64,000 bases of DNA from CAVSMC01 sp963728935 (GCA_963728935.1 CAVSMC010000013.1:1-64000); one strand, 5' to 3'; shown: positions 25,689 to 35,202, counted from the first letter of the stretch. Program-made: numbers and translations. Notes: generated by a model not told the origin, from the sequence alone.

Positions 25689-26492
25689 ATGAAGGTCGTG
25701 CTCTTTTGCGGGGGGCTCGGGACGCGTCTCGGCGAGCTTACCGAGGACGTGCCGAAACCGCTGGTGAAGATCGGCTATCGACCGATCCTCTGGCACCTGA
25801 TGAAGTACTACGCGCATTACGGCCACAAGGACTTCATCCTCTGCCTCGGCTTCAAGGCCGACAGGATCAAGGACTACTTCCTCAACTACAACGAATACGT
25901 ATCGAACGATTTCACGATGTCCGGCGGCGGCAAGGAGCTGCAGCTCCACCAGTCCGACATCGCCGACTGGCGAATCACGTTCGTCGATACCGGCCTGCGC
26001 GCGAACATCGGTCAGCGCCTGAAAGCCGTCCAGAAGTACGTGGCGGAAGAAGAGACGTTTCTCGCCAACTATTCGGATGGGTTGACCAATCTACCGCTGC
26101 CGAAGCTCATCGAGTTCTTCAATAAAGGCCACAAGACCGGCTGCTTCCTTTGCGTGAAGCCACCACACAGCTTCCATGTCGTCGCGCTTGAAGGCGACAA
26201 CGCCATCGGCAACATCCGTCACGTGCGTGAGACGAACACGCTGATCAACGGCGGCTTCTTCGTCTTCAATCGCAAGATCTTCGATTACATTCGACCGGGC
26301 GAGGAGCTGGTCGAGGAGCCGTTCCAGCGGCTGATTGCCGAAAACGAGCTCATCGGCTATCAATACGACCACTGGTGGTGCATGGACACGTTCAAGGAGC
26401 ACCAGGTGCTCACCGACATGCACAATCAGGGCAATGCGCCGTGGGAAGTATGGAGAACCATGAACGGTGAGGGAGACACGGCCGGCGTGTGA
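25689..26492 (+). CDS. Glucose-1-phosphate cytidylyltransferase-like nucleotidyltransferase
   Basis: A 267-aa enzyme that would activate a sugar-1-phosphate to a nucleotide sugar. The N-terminal signature is VLFCGGLGTRLGELTEDVPKPLVKIG, shown here only to identify the family. The segments FILCLGFKADRIKDYFLNY and ANYSDGLTNLPL, with the metal-binding Asp, resemble RfbF closely, and the C-terminal YQYDHWWCMDTFKEHQ is also RfbF-like. A CDP-sugar product is likely, but the base cannot be proven. The end overlaps the PIG-L gene by four bases (GTGA). Confidence 0.87.
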   Translation: MKVVLFCGGLGTRLGELTEDVPKPLVKIGYRPILWHLMKYYAHYGHKDFILCLGFKADRIKDYFLNYNEYVSNDFTMSGGGKELQLHQSDIADWRITFVDTGLRANIGQRLKAVQKYVAEEETFLANYSDGLTNLPLPKLIEFFNKGHKTGCFLCVKPPHSFHVVALEGDNAIGNIRHVRETNTLINGGFFVFNRKIFDYIRPGEELVEEPFQRLIAENELIGYQYDHWWCMDTFKEHQVLTDMHNQGNAPWEVWRTMNGEGDTAGV

Positions 26493-27151
26493 CGTCGATG
26501 ATCAAGCTCAACTTCGATCGCCGCGAGGGATCGACATTCAGGATCCTCTGCCTCGGTGCGCACAGCGACGACATCGAGATCGGATGCGGCGGCACGCTGC
26601 TGAGGCTCCTCGAAGACTTCCCCGGCACCCACGTGCGCTGGGTCGTCTTCGGCGCACATGGCGAGCGGGCGAATGAGGCGACCGAGAGCGCAAATCGCTT
26701 TCTCGCGAGAGCGGGGGGCAAGGAACTGATCGTCGAGCGATTCAGGGACAGCTATTTCCCGTACATCGGCGCCGAGATCAAGCAGTACGTCGAGACGATC
26801 AAGTCAGGGTTCGAGCCCGACGTCGTCTTCACCCACTATCGGAACGACCTCCATCAGGACCACCGGCTCGTCAGCGAGCTGACGTGGAACGCGTACCGGA
26901 ACCACCTGATCCTCGAGTACGAGATCCCGAAATACGACGGCGACTTCGCCGCTCCGAATCTCTTCGTTCCTCTCGAGGAGGGGCACGCCCGGGAAAAGGT
27001 GCGCCACGTACTCGAATGCTTTCCGAGCCAGCGCGGCAAGCAGTGGTTCACCGAGGATGTGTTCCTCTCGGTGCTTCGACTCCGCGGAGTGGAATGCAAC
27101 GCCCCGGACAAATATGCCGAAGCGTTCTATTGCCGGAAAGTGCGACTCTGA
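26489..27151 (+). CDS. PIG-L family deacetylase (LmbE-like)
   Basis: A 220-aa zinc-dependent N-deacetylase. The metal motif is CLGAHSDDIEIGCGG near residue 22, and the second ligand region is FTHYRNDLHQDH near 112. The start may be the GTG at 26489, overlapping the previous stop, or the ATG at 26498. It would remove an N-acyl group from a sugar or sugar nucleotide. It ends the plus-strand operon; 80 bases separate it from the convergent hydrolase gene. Confidence 0.88.
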   Translation: MTSMIKLNFDRREGSTFRILCLGAHSDDIEIGCGGTLLRLLEDFPGTHVRWVVFGAHGERANEATESANRFLARAGGKELIVERFRDSYFPYIGAEIKQYVETIKSGFEPDVVFTHYRNDLHQDHRLVSELTWNAYRNHLILEYEIPKYDGDFAAPNLFVPLEEGHAREKVRHVLECFPSQRGKQWFTEDVFLSVLRLRGVECNAPDKYAEAFYCRKVRL

Positions 27152-27231
27152 AGCAGCCGCTGCCTCCAGCACAAGCGACAGCAGCTTCGTGCAATGCGAT
27201 AGCTGATCGCATGCTTGCACTGTTCATGGCG

Positions 27232-29040
27232 TTATCGTCGGTGTCGCGGCCTCGTTGCAGCTAACTGCCGACTCGCCGAACCGCTCCTCTTGACGAGCAG
27301 CGCCCAGTCGCCGGAGCCGGGCGCCTTCGCCGACGTCCAGGGTGCTTCAGGAACATCGAAGTCCGGCATCGTCACACGCCGGCCCGTCGCTGCCTCCCAC
27401 CACACGGCTTCGTAGCGCCCGGCCGGTAATTGCAGGACTGCGCTGCCGCCGCGCGGCAGATAAACCGCGTAGATGCGTCCCGGCTTAGCGAGGCAATAGT
27501 TCCCTTCGTTCACCAGTTCGTCGCTCGGCTCGGTATCCCACCAATCGAAGCTGGTGAAGAAATCGACGAGGTGCCCGTATCCCTCGAGCATCGTCATCGT
27601 GTCATCGCCGCGTCCGTTCATCCAACCGCCGCCGGTATCCGGCCACACGTGTGTTCCGCGACGCGCCGTCTCGCCCGTCGTCTGGTAACCACCGGCCATC
27701 GCGATCTCCCACGCCATCCGGCGCAATGTATCGGCGGACTCGGACCCAGGGCCTTCGGCCCACGGCGGATAGTGGTCCTCGTAACCGTATTCCTCGTTCG
27801 TCTGCGGAATGATGCGGCCGACGCGCGCCTGCTCTTTTCGCTGCGCGAGCATGAACGCGTGCTGCTTGCGTGACCACTCCTGAAACGAGGTGAAGTCGAA
27901 CCAGTCGGCCAACCGGTCCTGATGGACATTGCGCACCGGGTGGCTCGTCGCGAGGTGACGATAGGGATCCCACTGCTTCAACAGCATACCGGTCGTGTGT
28001 GTCCAGCTCTCGTCGCGAAACGAATCGAGATCGTCGCCGAGGTCCCAAGTCAGATTCGAGAACGCGCCGAATCGCGCGACTGCGTAACGAATGAACCGGC
28101 GCTCGTCCTCACTGCCAGCCGCCGGATGGACACGACTGTCGTTCATGTCGAGCACGATCGAGACGATCACGTCCCGGTCGCGGGCGAGGCGAAGCGCTCG
28201 TTCGAATTTCTGCCAATACGCGACGTGGAAGCGCGCGTAGTCGAAGCCGGGATGAAAAATGTCTTCGGGTCGGCCGAGCTCGGCGAGCGCGTCGAACAAC
28301 GGGCTGGCGGCGGCGGGTCCGTATCGCTGTCCGGCACGGCCGAGCAGGTGCAGATAGCGGACACTGGCGGCGGTCTCCCACGGGCGGATCAACGGTGTCC
28401 AGTTCGGGCCCGGCATCACCGGCTCGCCGTAATACGTGCCCGTTCGGCCGGCGAGAGTAACGCGGATCCGGTTCACCTTGAGCCGGCTCAACCGATCGAT
28501 GCTCGATTCGATGACGCGCTCGTCGTTCCAGCCGAGCAGCCAGTACGCTGTCGTTCCGTTGAAGAAGTAGTGTTCACCGGTCCCTTCCCAGATGAAATGC
28601 CAGCGATGCTGCGGGTCGATGCGGATCGGGCCACGGCGATGGCCGTCGCGCACGTGAAACGTTCCGGTCGACGTGCTCTTCCACAGGCCCTGCCGATATT
28701 CGACGGCGTAGCTGTACTCGCCGGGTTCCGAGGGCATGAAGCGCACGCGGTGGACGGTCCCGTCCTCGGAATCGCAAAATCCGTCGATCTGCCATTGCTT
28801 GGCGCGGGCGGCGAGCCGGAACGTGGCCCGAATCGCTGCATCAGTGAATGGATTCAGCATACGGGGCGCCGACACCCCGGCGCTGATTTCGACGAAATGG
28901 TACGCGTCCACGTCGCGCGCCGACTGCGCGAATGCGACCGATCCGGGCGGCAATCCGACCGCGCGCACGATCAGACCGGCTGCGACGACGATCGCGGTCG
29001 CGAGCAGCAGCAGCGCCACGGGGCGCGCTCGTCTCGTCAT
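27232..29040 (-). CDS. DUF5060-DUF4038 apiosidase-like glycoside hydrolase
   Basis: A 602-aa membrane-anchored or secreted hydrolase. An N-terminal hydrophobic segment (ARPVALLLLATAIVVAAGLIV) is followed by a DUF5060 beta-sandwich (residues 40-130). A DUF4038 (beta/alpha)8 domain then runs from HFIWEGTGEHYFFNGTTAYWL; candidate catalytic acids are in LTWDLGDDLD and IIPQTNEEYGYED. The putative collagen-binding-type C-terminal domain includes YCLAKPGRIYAVYLPRGG. The frame is open to 29118, but the ATG at 29040 precedes the hydrophobic segment directly. In this locus it may trim the exported polysaccharide (inference). Confidence 0.82.
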   Translation of the reverse strand: MTRRARPVALLLLATAIVVAAGLIVRAVGLPPGSVAFAQSARDVDAYHFVEISAGVSAPRMLNPFTDAAIRATFRLAARAKQWQIDGFCDSEDGTVHRVRFMPSEPGEYSYAVEYRQGLWKSTSTGTFHVRDGHRRGPIRIDPQHRWHFIWEGTGEHYFFNGTTAYWLLGWNDERVIESSIDRLSRLKVNRIRVTLAGRTGTYYGEPVMPGPNWTPLIRPWETAASVRYLHLLGRAGQRYGPAAASPLFDALAELGRPEDIFHPGFDYARFHVAYWQKFERALRLARDRDVIVSIVLDMNDSRVHPAAGSEDERRFIRYAVARFGAFSNLTWDLGDDLDSFRDESWTHTTGMLLKQWDPYRHLATSHPVRNVHQDRLADWFDFTSFQEWSRKQHAFMLAQRKEQARVGRIIPQTNEEYGYEDHYPPWAEGPGSESADTLRRMAWEIAMAGGYQTTGETARRGTHVWPDTGGGWMNGRGDDTMTMLEGYGHLVDFFTSFDWWDTEPSDELVNEGNYCLAKPGRIYAVYLPRGGSAVLQLPAGRYEAVWWEAATGRRVTMPDFDVPEAPWTSAKAPGSGDWALLVKRSGSASRQLAATRPRHRR

Positions 29041-29305
29041 CGCCGCAGGCGGCAGCGTCGCCGCATTGCCGGCCGGCGCGCATATGTGCCCGCCGGTCTG
29101 CTCGTGCGCCGTTGGCACGCTTGCATCGCAGGCGACATGTTGTCGAGCCTCGCCACTTCGGCCACCGTGGGCGTCGGAGATCGCAGCGGCAACGATTTGT
29201 CGTCAACAAGCCAAAGGGCGACCGCATCGTCGCGGCGCGCGGCGACCCGAAAATGCGAGCGCCATTATACTTGTCGATGGATCGCAGCCTCCTGTCGAAG
29301 CCCGA

Positions 29306-30541
29306 ATGTTGATGGCAACGAACGACGATGTGGCGAGGCCCGCTGCGCGGGCGGGCGCGCCGTCGCCCGCAAGATCGTTGCTCCATGCGTTGCTGCGCTG
29401 CGCGGCTTCGACGCCGGCAGCCGAGGCGGACGCTTCGCGCGATCTTGGGCCAGTGAGAGCCGAACACGAAGCGCAGCTTCAGCAAGTGTTCGAGGCGGGG
29501 CAGGCGCCTCTTCTGTTTCGCGCTGCTCGCGAAAATCGAATCGCCATCCCGCCCGCCTGGCGCTCGCGCCTCGAGGCGGCGGAATGGTGCGCGCGCGTGC
29601 GCTACGGGAGCCTCGTCGATGCCGCCGCCGAAGTCGTCGATGTCTGCAATGGACAGCAGATACCCGTGACGCTGCTCAAGGGAATTTCGACCAGCGAGCA
29701 GTACTATGCCGCGCCGCACGAAAGGGCGATGAAGGACATCGACGTTCTGATTCCACGCGATGCCTTCGAGATCGTCGAGGAGCAGCTGCTTCGACGTGGG
29801 TATCGCCGATGCGAATTCGCCTTCGACGAGCACGCATATCATGGCGCGCCGCTGTTCCACGATGGACGACAGGTCTGCGTCGAAATCCATTTCGCGCTGT
29901 TCCCGCCCAACGATCCGCTGCGCCGGGACGCGTTATTCAATGCGTCGCACATCGAGACAGCTTCGTTGGAGTCGACGTTTCACGGCTTGCCGGTTCGTCG
30001 GCTCAGCAACGAGTTGCAGCTCGTCTACATCGCCTCGTATTGGCTGAGGGACCTGACCCAGAACAGGCCGCATCCGAGCTTCGTGCCGCCGCTCTTCGAC
30101 GCCGTCTACTTGCTAAAGGCCGCGGGTCGAACGCTCGATTGTCGTCGGCTGCTTCGTTCGCTCGACAACGAACTAGCGGCCGCGTCGCTGTACGTGCTGT
30201 TGAGTTACCTCGACCGATTGAACTTCGCCGGCTGGGTCGGCGAGTTCCTTCCGGACGTTGCCTCGCGCCAAGGAATTGTCGGGCGGGTCGACCTCATGCT
30301 CATCCACGCGCTGCTCGATGCGTATCTCATCGGTGGCGGCGCAGGCGCGGTCGGCAATTGGCGCAGGACCCTCGTGCTGAGAACGCTGGCGACGCTGCTG
30401 ACACCCGGCCAGAAGGCCAAGCTGCTTCGCGTGCCGTGGAACGTCGCTTTTCCTCCGCTGGAGCCCGACCGCTACAGCTTCGCGTTTCACCGCAACCGGC
30501 TGGCTCGGATGCTCGGCGTGCGTGCCTCGGAACCGGAGTGA
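29306..30541 (+). CDS. Nucleotidyltransferase-family protein (NTP_transf_5 type)
   Basis: A 411-aa protein with the polymerase-beta-like nucleotidyltransferase core: QIPVTLLKGISTSEQYY, then RAMKDIDVLIPRDAFEI, where the DxD carries the metal. The histidine-rich EIHFALFPPNDPL and WLRDLTQN segments fit the family. Proteins of this type often accompany PqqD-like and HPr-kinase-like genes in polysaccharide loci. Here those lie 10 kb to the left on the other strand. The start is the ATG at 29306 or 29312. Long frames on the same strand upstream are shadows over the hydrolase gene. Its target is unknown. Confidence 0.8.
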   Translation: MLMATNDDVARPAARAGAPSPARSLLHALLRCAASTPAAEADASRDLGPVRAEHEAQLQQVFEAGQAPLLFRAARENRIAIPPAWRSRLEAAEWCARVRYGSLVDAAAEVVDVCNGQQIPVTLLKGISTSEQYYAAPHERAMKDIDVLIPRDAFEIVEEQLLRRGYRRCEFAFDEHAYHGAPLFHDGRQVCVEIHFALFPPNDPLRRDALFNASHIETASLESTFHGLPVRRLSNELQLVYIASYWLRDLTQNRPHPSFVPPLFDAVYLLKAAGRTLDCRRLLRSLDNELAAASLYVLLSYLDRLNFAGWVGEFLPDVASRQGIVGRVDLMLIHALLDAYLIGGGAGAVGNWRRTLVLRTLATLLTPGQKAKLLRVPWNVAFPPLEPDRYSFAFHRNRLARMLGVRASEPE

Positions 30542-30571
30542 AGGCGCAGTGATGCCGGCGGTGTGCGCGAC

Positions 30572-31213
30572 GTGAAATCCATAATCGTCGTTCTGCTTGC
30601 GGTGTCGGCAGCCGCCGCCAAAGCGGTACCGCTGACCGTCACCTGGGACGCGCCAGCGGGATACTTCGCGCGCGGTTACATGTTGGGCTACGGCGCGGTG
30701 AGCGGAGTCTATGCAACGACCGTCGATGTCGGAAGCACACGGGTGTTCACGATCGACGCCCTGGTGCCCGGCCAGACGTACTATCTCAGCGTCATGGCGT
30801 ACGGTGACGCGGGCATCAGTTCGTGGTCGAACGAAGTCGTCGTCACGGTATTGCCGGACCCGCCCCCTACGGGATCCGTCTCGCCCGTCGTCGGTCTTTG
30901 GGGCAACGCCGCCGAGCCGGGCACCGGCTATTCGCTCGACTACAAGCATGGCGTTTTGGTCGTGACGGTCTACTCGTACAACGACGACGGCAGTGCGCAG
31001 TGGTACCTCGCTTCGGGCCCGCTGATGGGTGCGACTTTCGCTTCCCGGTTGTACAGGTTTACCGGCGGCCAATGCATCAGTTGCGCTTACACGGGGGCGC
31101 CGGCGGACAACGAAGACGCAGGCTCGATTGGAATTGAATTTTCGGCAAGCGATTCGGCGGTTGTGCGCCTACCGGGAGGTCGGATTACCTCGATAACGCC
31201 GACAGCGTTCTAG
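30572..31213 (+). CDS. Secreted fibronectin-III domain protein
   Basis: A 213-aa protein with a signal peptide (MKSIIVVLLAVSAAAAKAVP, from the GTG at 30572). An Fn3-like domain (residues 22-95) follows with LTVTWDAPAGYFARGYMLGYG and PGQTYYLSVMAYGDAG. The C-terminal half, VVGLWGNAAEPGTGYSLDYKHG ... QWYLASGPLMG, resembles repeats of unknown function in secreted betaproteobacterial proteins. The Fn3 part is similar in layout to the start of the PKD protein at 15459. It sits between the nucleotidyltransferase and the export gene. The role is not known. Confidence 0.72.
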   Translation: MKSIIVVLLAVSAAAAKAVPLTVTWDAPAGYFARGYMLGYGAVSGVYATTVDVGSTRVFTIDALVPGQTYYLSVMAYGDAGISSWSNEVVVTVLPDPPPTGSVSPVVGLWGNAAEPGTGYSLDYKHGVLVVTVYSYNDDGSAQWYLASGPLMGATFASRLYRFTGGQCISCAYTGAPADNEDAGSIGIEFSASDSAVVRLPGGRITSITPTAF

Positions 31214-31386
31214 CATGCGTGACTTCAGTACGGCGGTGCCGCGACGTCGCGGCGCTGGCACGCGCATCGGTCTTCGCGCACTCCGATACGGCGAGCTGCA
31301 CGTCGCTTCACGCCGGCGGACGACGAATGGGCCTTTTCTCAGCCGGTGACAACCGGTAGTCTTGCTTCGTGACCGGGAGCTCCAAA

Positions 31387-31989
31387 ATGCGGCGCTTGAT
31401 TCCAACGTTTCGACTGATCAGTGTGATGATGTTCGTCGGTGTTTGTTCGGGACCCGCACCCTTATTCGGACAGACGCCTGCGGAACCGAAGACAGCCTCC
31501 GACGGTTCGGCTTATCGGGTGGGTCCCGAAGACGTGCTCGAGATCTCCGTGTGGCGCGAGGACGCGTTGAAGAAGGAGGCGCTGGTCCGTCCGGACGGCG
31601 GTCTGTCTTTTCCGTTGATCGGCGAGGTTCAGGCGGCTGGCAGGACCGTCGCCGAAATTCGCGAGGAGATCACGAAGCGTCTCGACAAGTTCGTTCCCGA
31701 CCCGGCAGTGTCGGTGACGGTCCTCAAGACCGGCAGCCAGCGGGTGTACGTGCTGGGAAAGGTAACCAAGCCGGGAGAGTTCGCCGTCGGCCGGTACGTC
31801 GATGTGCTGCAGGCGCTCAGCATGGCGGGCGGCGTCACATCGTTCGCCGACACGAGCAACATACGCATCATGCGCCGAGAAGGCGATCGCCAGGTCGTCC
31901 TGCCGTTCGAGTACGGCGCCGTGGTGCGGGGCCAGAAGGTCGAGCAGAACATCCAGCTACGAACGGGCGACGTCGTCGTCGTGCCTTGA
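31387..31989 (+). CDS. Polysaccharide export protein (Wza/EpsE-like, Poly_export-SLBB)
   Basis: A 200-aa periplasmic/outer-membrane export protein. A signal peptide (residues 1-28, MMFVGVCSGPAPLFGQ region) is followed by the Poly_export domain, YRVGPEDVLEISVWREDAL ... FPLIGEVQAAGRTVAEIREEI, and one SLBB domain, RVYVLGKVTKPGEFAVGRY. It is short compared with Wza, as in systems that pair with a separate outer-membrane barrel, and such a gene follows directly. I chose the ATG at 31387; a GTG at 31369 is possible. No lipobox was seen. Confidence 0.88.
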   Translation: MRRLIPTFRLISVMMFVGVCSGPAPLFGQTPAEPKTASDGSAYRVGPEDVLEISVWREDALKKEALVRPDGGLSFPLIGEVQAAGRTVAEIREEITKRLDKFVPDPAVSVTVLKTGSQRVYVLGKVTKPGEFAVGRYVDVLQALSMAGGVTSFADTSNIRIMRREGDRQVVLPFEYGAVVRGQKVEQNIQLRTGDVVVVP

Positions 31990-32003
31990 ACCGGATCGCC
32001 ATC

Positions 32004-33323
32004 ATGCCGCAGCGCATAGCGTTCCGCGCTGCCAGCATTATTGGTGGGTGCGTGCTTTGCGCCGCACCTTCGATTGCTCCCGCGCAGCAGTGGGCGGTGG
32101 ACGGCGGCGTTGCGGCGCGCGGCGAATACACCGACAACTATTTCTTCACGGCGGACAATCGACAGTCCGCGTTCACTGGCTCGATCACGCCCTTCGTGAC
32201 CGCGGCGCGACGCACCGAAACATCCGATGTTGCGGCGATCTTCGCTGTCGGGGCGAACAAGGTGTGGGGTGTATCTCCTGCGACCGATTACGTGAGCGGC
32301 CGTGCAGGCGTCGAGGCGTCATTGCGTGACGTTCGCTCCACATGGACCGGGGGGCTCTCGTTCGTGCGGACGCCTTCGCTGCAGACCGAGCTCGGAGGCG
32401 CGGGCGTATTGGGACTGGCGTACACCAACTCGGCGACGGCGGGCGGTGGATACACGTACGCGCTCACCGAGAACGTATCGCTCGGCGCCACCGTCGCCGG
32501 CTACAGCAATCACTACAGCAGCGTCGGCGACACGGGCACGTTCTCGAACAGTCGCGGCGTCTCCGTCGGCGGCTCGGCCCGCTATGCCCACTCCGAGCGC
32601 ACGCTCGTTACCATTTCCACGGACTACCTGCACGACTCGAGCGGCACGGCGCGCAGCGACGCGGTAACGGCGACGGTCGGCGTCGCGCATCAGATCTCAC
32701 CGCAACTGACGCTGTCCGTTTCAGCCGGAGGGTACTGGATCGATACGGCGGTGAGTTCCCTGTCCGCCGTCGTAGCGACCCACGGCCACGCGACGGGCGG
32801 TCTCTTCGGCGGCCATATCGCCTACGATCTGTCGGAACGCAGCCAGTTCACGCTCGGTGTCGCGGAGACCGTCGCGCCGAGCGGCGTCGGCGTGCTCAGC
32901 AGGAGCGACAACGCAGGCATGACATTGACGCACCGGTTTTCCGACCGCCTCACAGGACGACTGGGAGCGGCTGTCGGTCGCACCACGTTCCCTCAGGCTG
33001 CTTCGAGTTCGAGCGACAACGATCACTATCAGGCGGAAATCGGCGTCACCTATCTGCTCGCCGAGCGATGGACGATGGAAGCCGGCTACCGCCACGCGAC
33101 GGTGCGCTACTCGGGCAACGCGTCGGAGCCGAGGTCGAACGCCGCCTTCGTCGGCATCGCCTACAACTGGCCGGGAACGTCGTTCACGAACTGGGTGGGC
33201 AGCGCGTCGGACACGAGGGCGATCGTCGGAGCCGGCCCCCTCGCGCTCCCCGAGCAGGAGACCACGCCCAGGCCGGGCTCTTCGCCCGACCGCCCGTCGT
33301 TCGATCAATTCCCGATTCCATGA
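32004..33323 (+). CDS. Outer-membrane beta-barrel protein of the polysaccharide export system
   Basis: A 439-aa protein with a signal peptide (AASIIGGCVLCAAPSIAPAQQ). Many alternating amphipathic strands follow with frequent Y/F/W endings (YTDNYFFTADNR, GYTYALTENVSLGATVAG, YQAEIGVTYLLAERWTMEAGY), and a strand-like end, FVGIAYNW, followed by a proline-rich tail. Barrels of this kind accompany the short export protein and Wzz in exosortase-type EPS loci. The ATG at 32004 lies 14 bases after the export gene; a TTG at 31986 is also possible. It is probably the outer-membrane pore partner (inference). Confidence 0.78.
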   Translation: MPQRIAFRAASIIGGCVLCAAPSIAPAQQWAVDGGVAARGEYTDNYFFTADNRQSAFTGSITPFVTAARRTETSDVAAIFAVGANKVWGVSPATDYVSGRAGVEASLRDVRSTWTGGLSFVRTPSLQTELGGAGVLGLAYTNSATAGGGYTYALTENVSLGATVAGYSNHYSSVGDTGTFSNSRGVSVGGSARYAHSERTLVTISTDYLHDSSGTARSDAVTATVGVAHQISPQLTLSVSAGGYWIDTAVSSLSAVVATHGHATGGLFGGHIAYDLSERSQFTLGVAETVAPSGVGVLSRSDNAGMTLTHRFSDRLTGRLGAAVGRTTFPQAASSSSDNDHYQAEIGVTYLLAERWTMEAGYRHATVRYSGNASEPRSNAAFVGIAYNWPGTSFTNWVGSASDTRAIVGAGPLALPEQETTPRPGSSPDRPSFDQFPIP

Positions 33324-33426
33324 AGCGCACCCCACCTCGTAGGGGCTATGACATACTTCTGGTGCCGGGAGGGCATTCGCTCCTTCGAAGCACCCTTGGC
33401 AAGTGAAGTAAGCGGTCATCGCAACC

Positions 33427-35196
33427 ATGGAAGAGGAAACAGGCATCACCGGTCAGGAAGTGTTGGCAGCTCTGCGGCGACGCAAAGGCGAGATCCTCAC
33501 CACAGTGATCGTCATCGCCAGCCTCAGCGCGATCGTCGCCATCGCCTTCCCTGCGACGTACCGCTCCGCGGCAACTATTCTCGTGCAGGAACAGGAGGTC
33601 CCGCCGGACCTCGTCCGCTCGACCATCACGAGCTTCGCCGACGAGCGGATCCAGGTCATCAGCCAGCAGGTGATGACCCGCACCGTGTTGCTTCAACTGG
33701 TGGACAAGTATGGTTTGTACGAGAAGTATCGGGGCCGCATTTCGGACGAGGACATCCTCGACCGGATGCACAAGGACATCAAGCTTTCCACGATAAACGC
33801 CGATGTCTCCGATCGGAGCACCGGACGGCGTGTCAATGCGACGATCGCTTTCAAGATCTCGTACGATGCCCCCGAGCCGGGTCAGGCGCAAAAGGTGGTG
33901 AACGAGCTCGCCTCGCTCTACCTCGACCAGAACGTCAAGGCGCGACAGCAGAGCGTCGCGGAGACCAACGAGTTTCTGGCGCAGGAGGCCGATCGGGTAG
34001 GCAAGCAGATCCAGGGAATCGAAGCGAAGCTCGCAGAATTCAAGCGCCGCAACGTCGGCCGCATGCCGGATTCGTCGACGATCAACGTTCAGCTTGCTGA
34101 TCGCACCGAGTCCGAGCTGCGGCGCGTCGAACGCGATATGAGCATTTTGCAGGACCGCAAGCTTTCGATCGAATCGCAGCTCGCGCTGATCAAGCCAAAT
34201 GTTTCTCCGCTGACCGGCCCGGTTGGCGATCGCAAATCGACGCCGGAAGAACGCCTGCAGGCGCTGCAGGCGCAATATGCAAGCACGTCCGCCGTGTACG
34301 GTGCCGATCATCCAGACGTGCGACGGCTGCAGCGCGAGATCGCGGCGCTGAAGGCGCAAGCCGGCGCGCGCGATCGCGGCGACGCAGCGGACGCGCTGAA
34401 AAAGCTCGAAGCGGAGCTCGCCGCGCTCAAGGACCGCTACGGCGATGAACACCCGGACGTTCAGCGTGTGCGACGCGCCATCGCCGCTCTCAAGGCGGTC
34501 GATGTCAACCCGACGAAGGCGCCCAAGCCAGGCGACGAACGGCCCGCCGTCGAGGCCGTCCACGCGCCGGACAATCCCGCGTATGTCTTGCTTTCGTCAC
34601 AGCTCGACAGCACGAAGAGGGAGTTGACGCAACTCGCCGCGCTCAGGGATGACCTGCGAGCGAAGCAGCGTACGTACGACTCCCGATTGCTCCAGATCCC
34701 CGAGGTCGAGCGCGAATACAGCGAGCTCACGCGCGATTACAGCAACGCCCAGATCCACTACCGTGAAATAAGGACCAAGCAGATGCAGGCCGAGGGCGCG
34801 ATGGAGCTCGAAAAGGACAGCAAGGCCGAGCGCTTCAGCCTGAGCGAGCCCGCGAACCTTCCGCAGCGCCCGTTCAGTCCGAATCGACCGGCGATCGTCC
34901 TGGCGGGTCTGGTCGCTTCGCTCGGCAGCGGTCTCGGGCTGGCCTGGTTGCGTGAGATATTCGACCCTTCGGTCAAGGGTCCGTTGCAGCTCGCGCGCCT
35001 CGCCCCGGTTCCGTTGCTGACGCCCATTCCGTATATCGAGACCTCGTCCGAACTTAGGGGCGCGCAACGTCGCACATGGGTCGTGGTCGCTTTCTGCGCT
35101 CTGCTCGCGCTCGCCCTCGTTTTCGCGGTGCACGTGTTGGTACGGCCGCTACCGTCCTTGGTCGACGGGGTGCTGCGAAAGATGCCGATCTGGTAG
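33427..35196 (+). CDS. Chain-length determinant / polysaccharide copolymerase (Wzz-GumC type)
   Basis: A 589-aa inner-membrane protein that controls polymer length together with the next gene. A Wzz domain starts at the N-terminus with a membrane segment near residues 24-42 (LTTVIVIASLSAIVAIAFP). Long coiled coils cover roughly residues 175-340 and 385-450. The GNVR-like motif region is VEREYSELTRDYSNAQIHYREI. A second membrane segment is seen near 497-517 and a third near 553-575. Two internal sections are alike (YGADHPDVRRLQREIAALKA and YGDEHPDVQRVRRAIAALKA), a duplicated coiled-coil piece. It lies seven bases before the kinase gene. Confidence 0.92.
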   Translation: MEEETGITGQEVLAALRRRKGEILTTVIVIASLSAIVAIAFPATYRSAATILVQEQEVPPDLVRSTITSFADERIQVISQQVMTRTVLLQLVDKYGLYEKYRGRISDEDILDRMHKDIKLSTINADVSDRSTGRRVNATIAFKISYDAPEPGQAQKVVNELASLYLDQNVKARQQSVAETNEFLAQEADRVGKQIQGIEAKLAEFKRRNVGRMPDSSTINVQLADRTESELRRVERDMSILQDRKLSIESQLALIKPNVSPLTGPVGDRKSTPEERLQALQAQYASTSAVYGADHPDVRRLQREIAALKAQAGARDRGDAADALKKLEAELAALKDRYGDEHPDVQRVRRAIAALKAVDVNPTKAPKPGDERPAVEAVHAPDNPAYVLLSSQLDSTKRELTQLAALRDDLRAKQRTYDSRLLQIPEVEREYSELTRDYSNAQIHYREIRTKQMQAEGAMELEKDSKAERFSLSEPANLPQRPFSPNRPAIVLAGLVASLGSGLGLAWLREIFDPSVKGPLQLARLAPVPLLTPIPYIETSSELRGAQRRTWVVVAFCALLALALVFAVHVLVRPLPSLVDGVLRKMPIW

Positions 35197-35202
35197 CGCA
35201 AC

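Noticed and set aside
27922..30552. 876-codon open frame on the plus strand
   Set aside because: It runs opposite the DUF5060-DUF4038 gene and then overlaps the NTP_transf_5 gene in another frame. No domain was recognised.
31254..31270. TGGCAC near the export gene as a sigma-54 promoter
   Set aside because: The -24 part TGGCACGCG is good, but the -12 position reads ATCGG instead of TTGC, so I do not support it.
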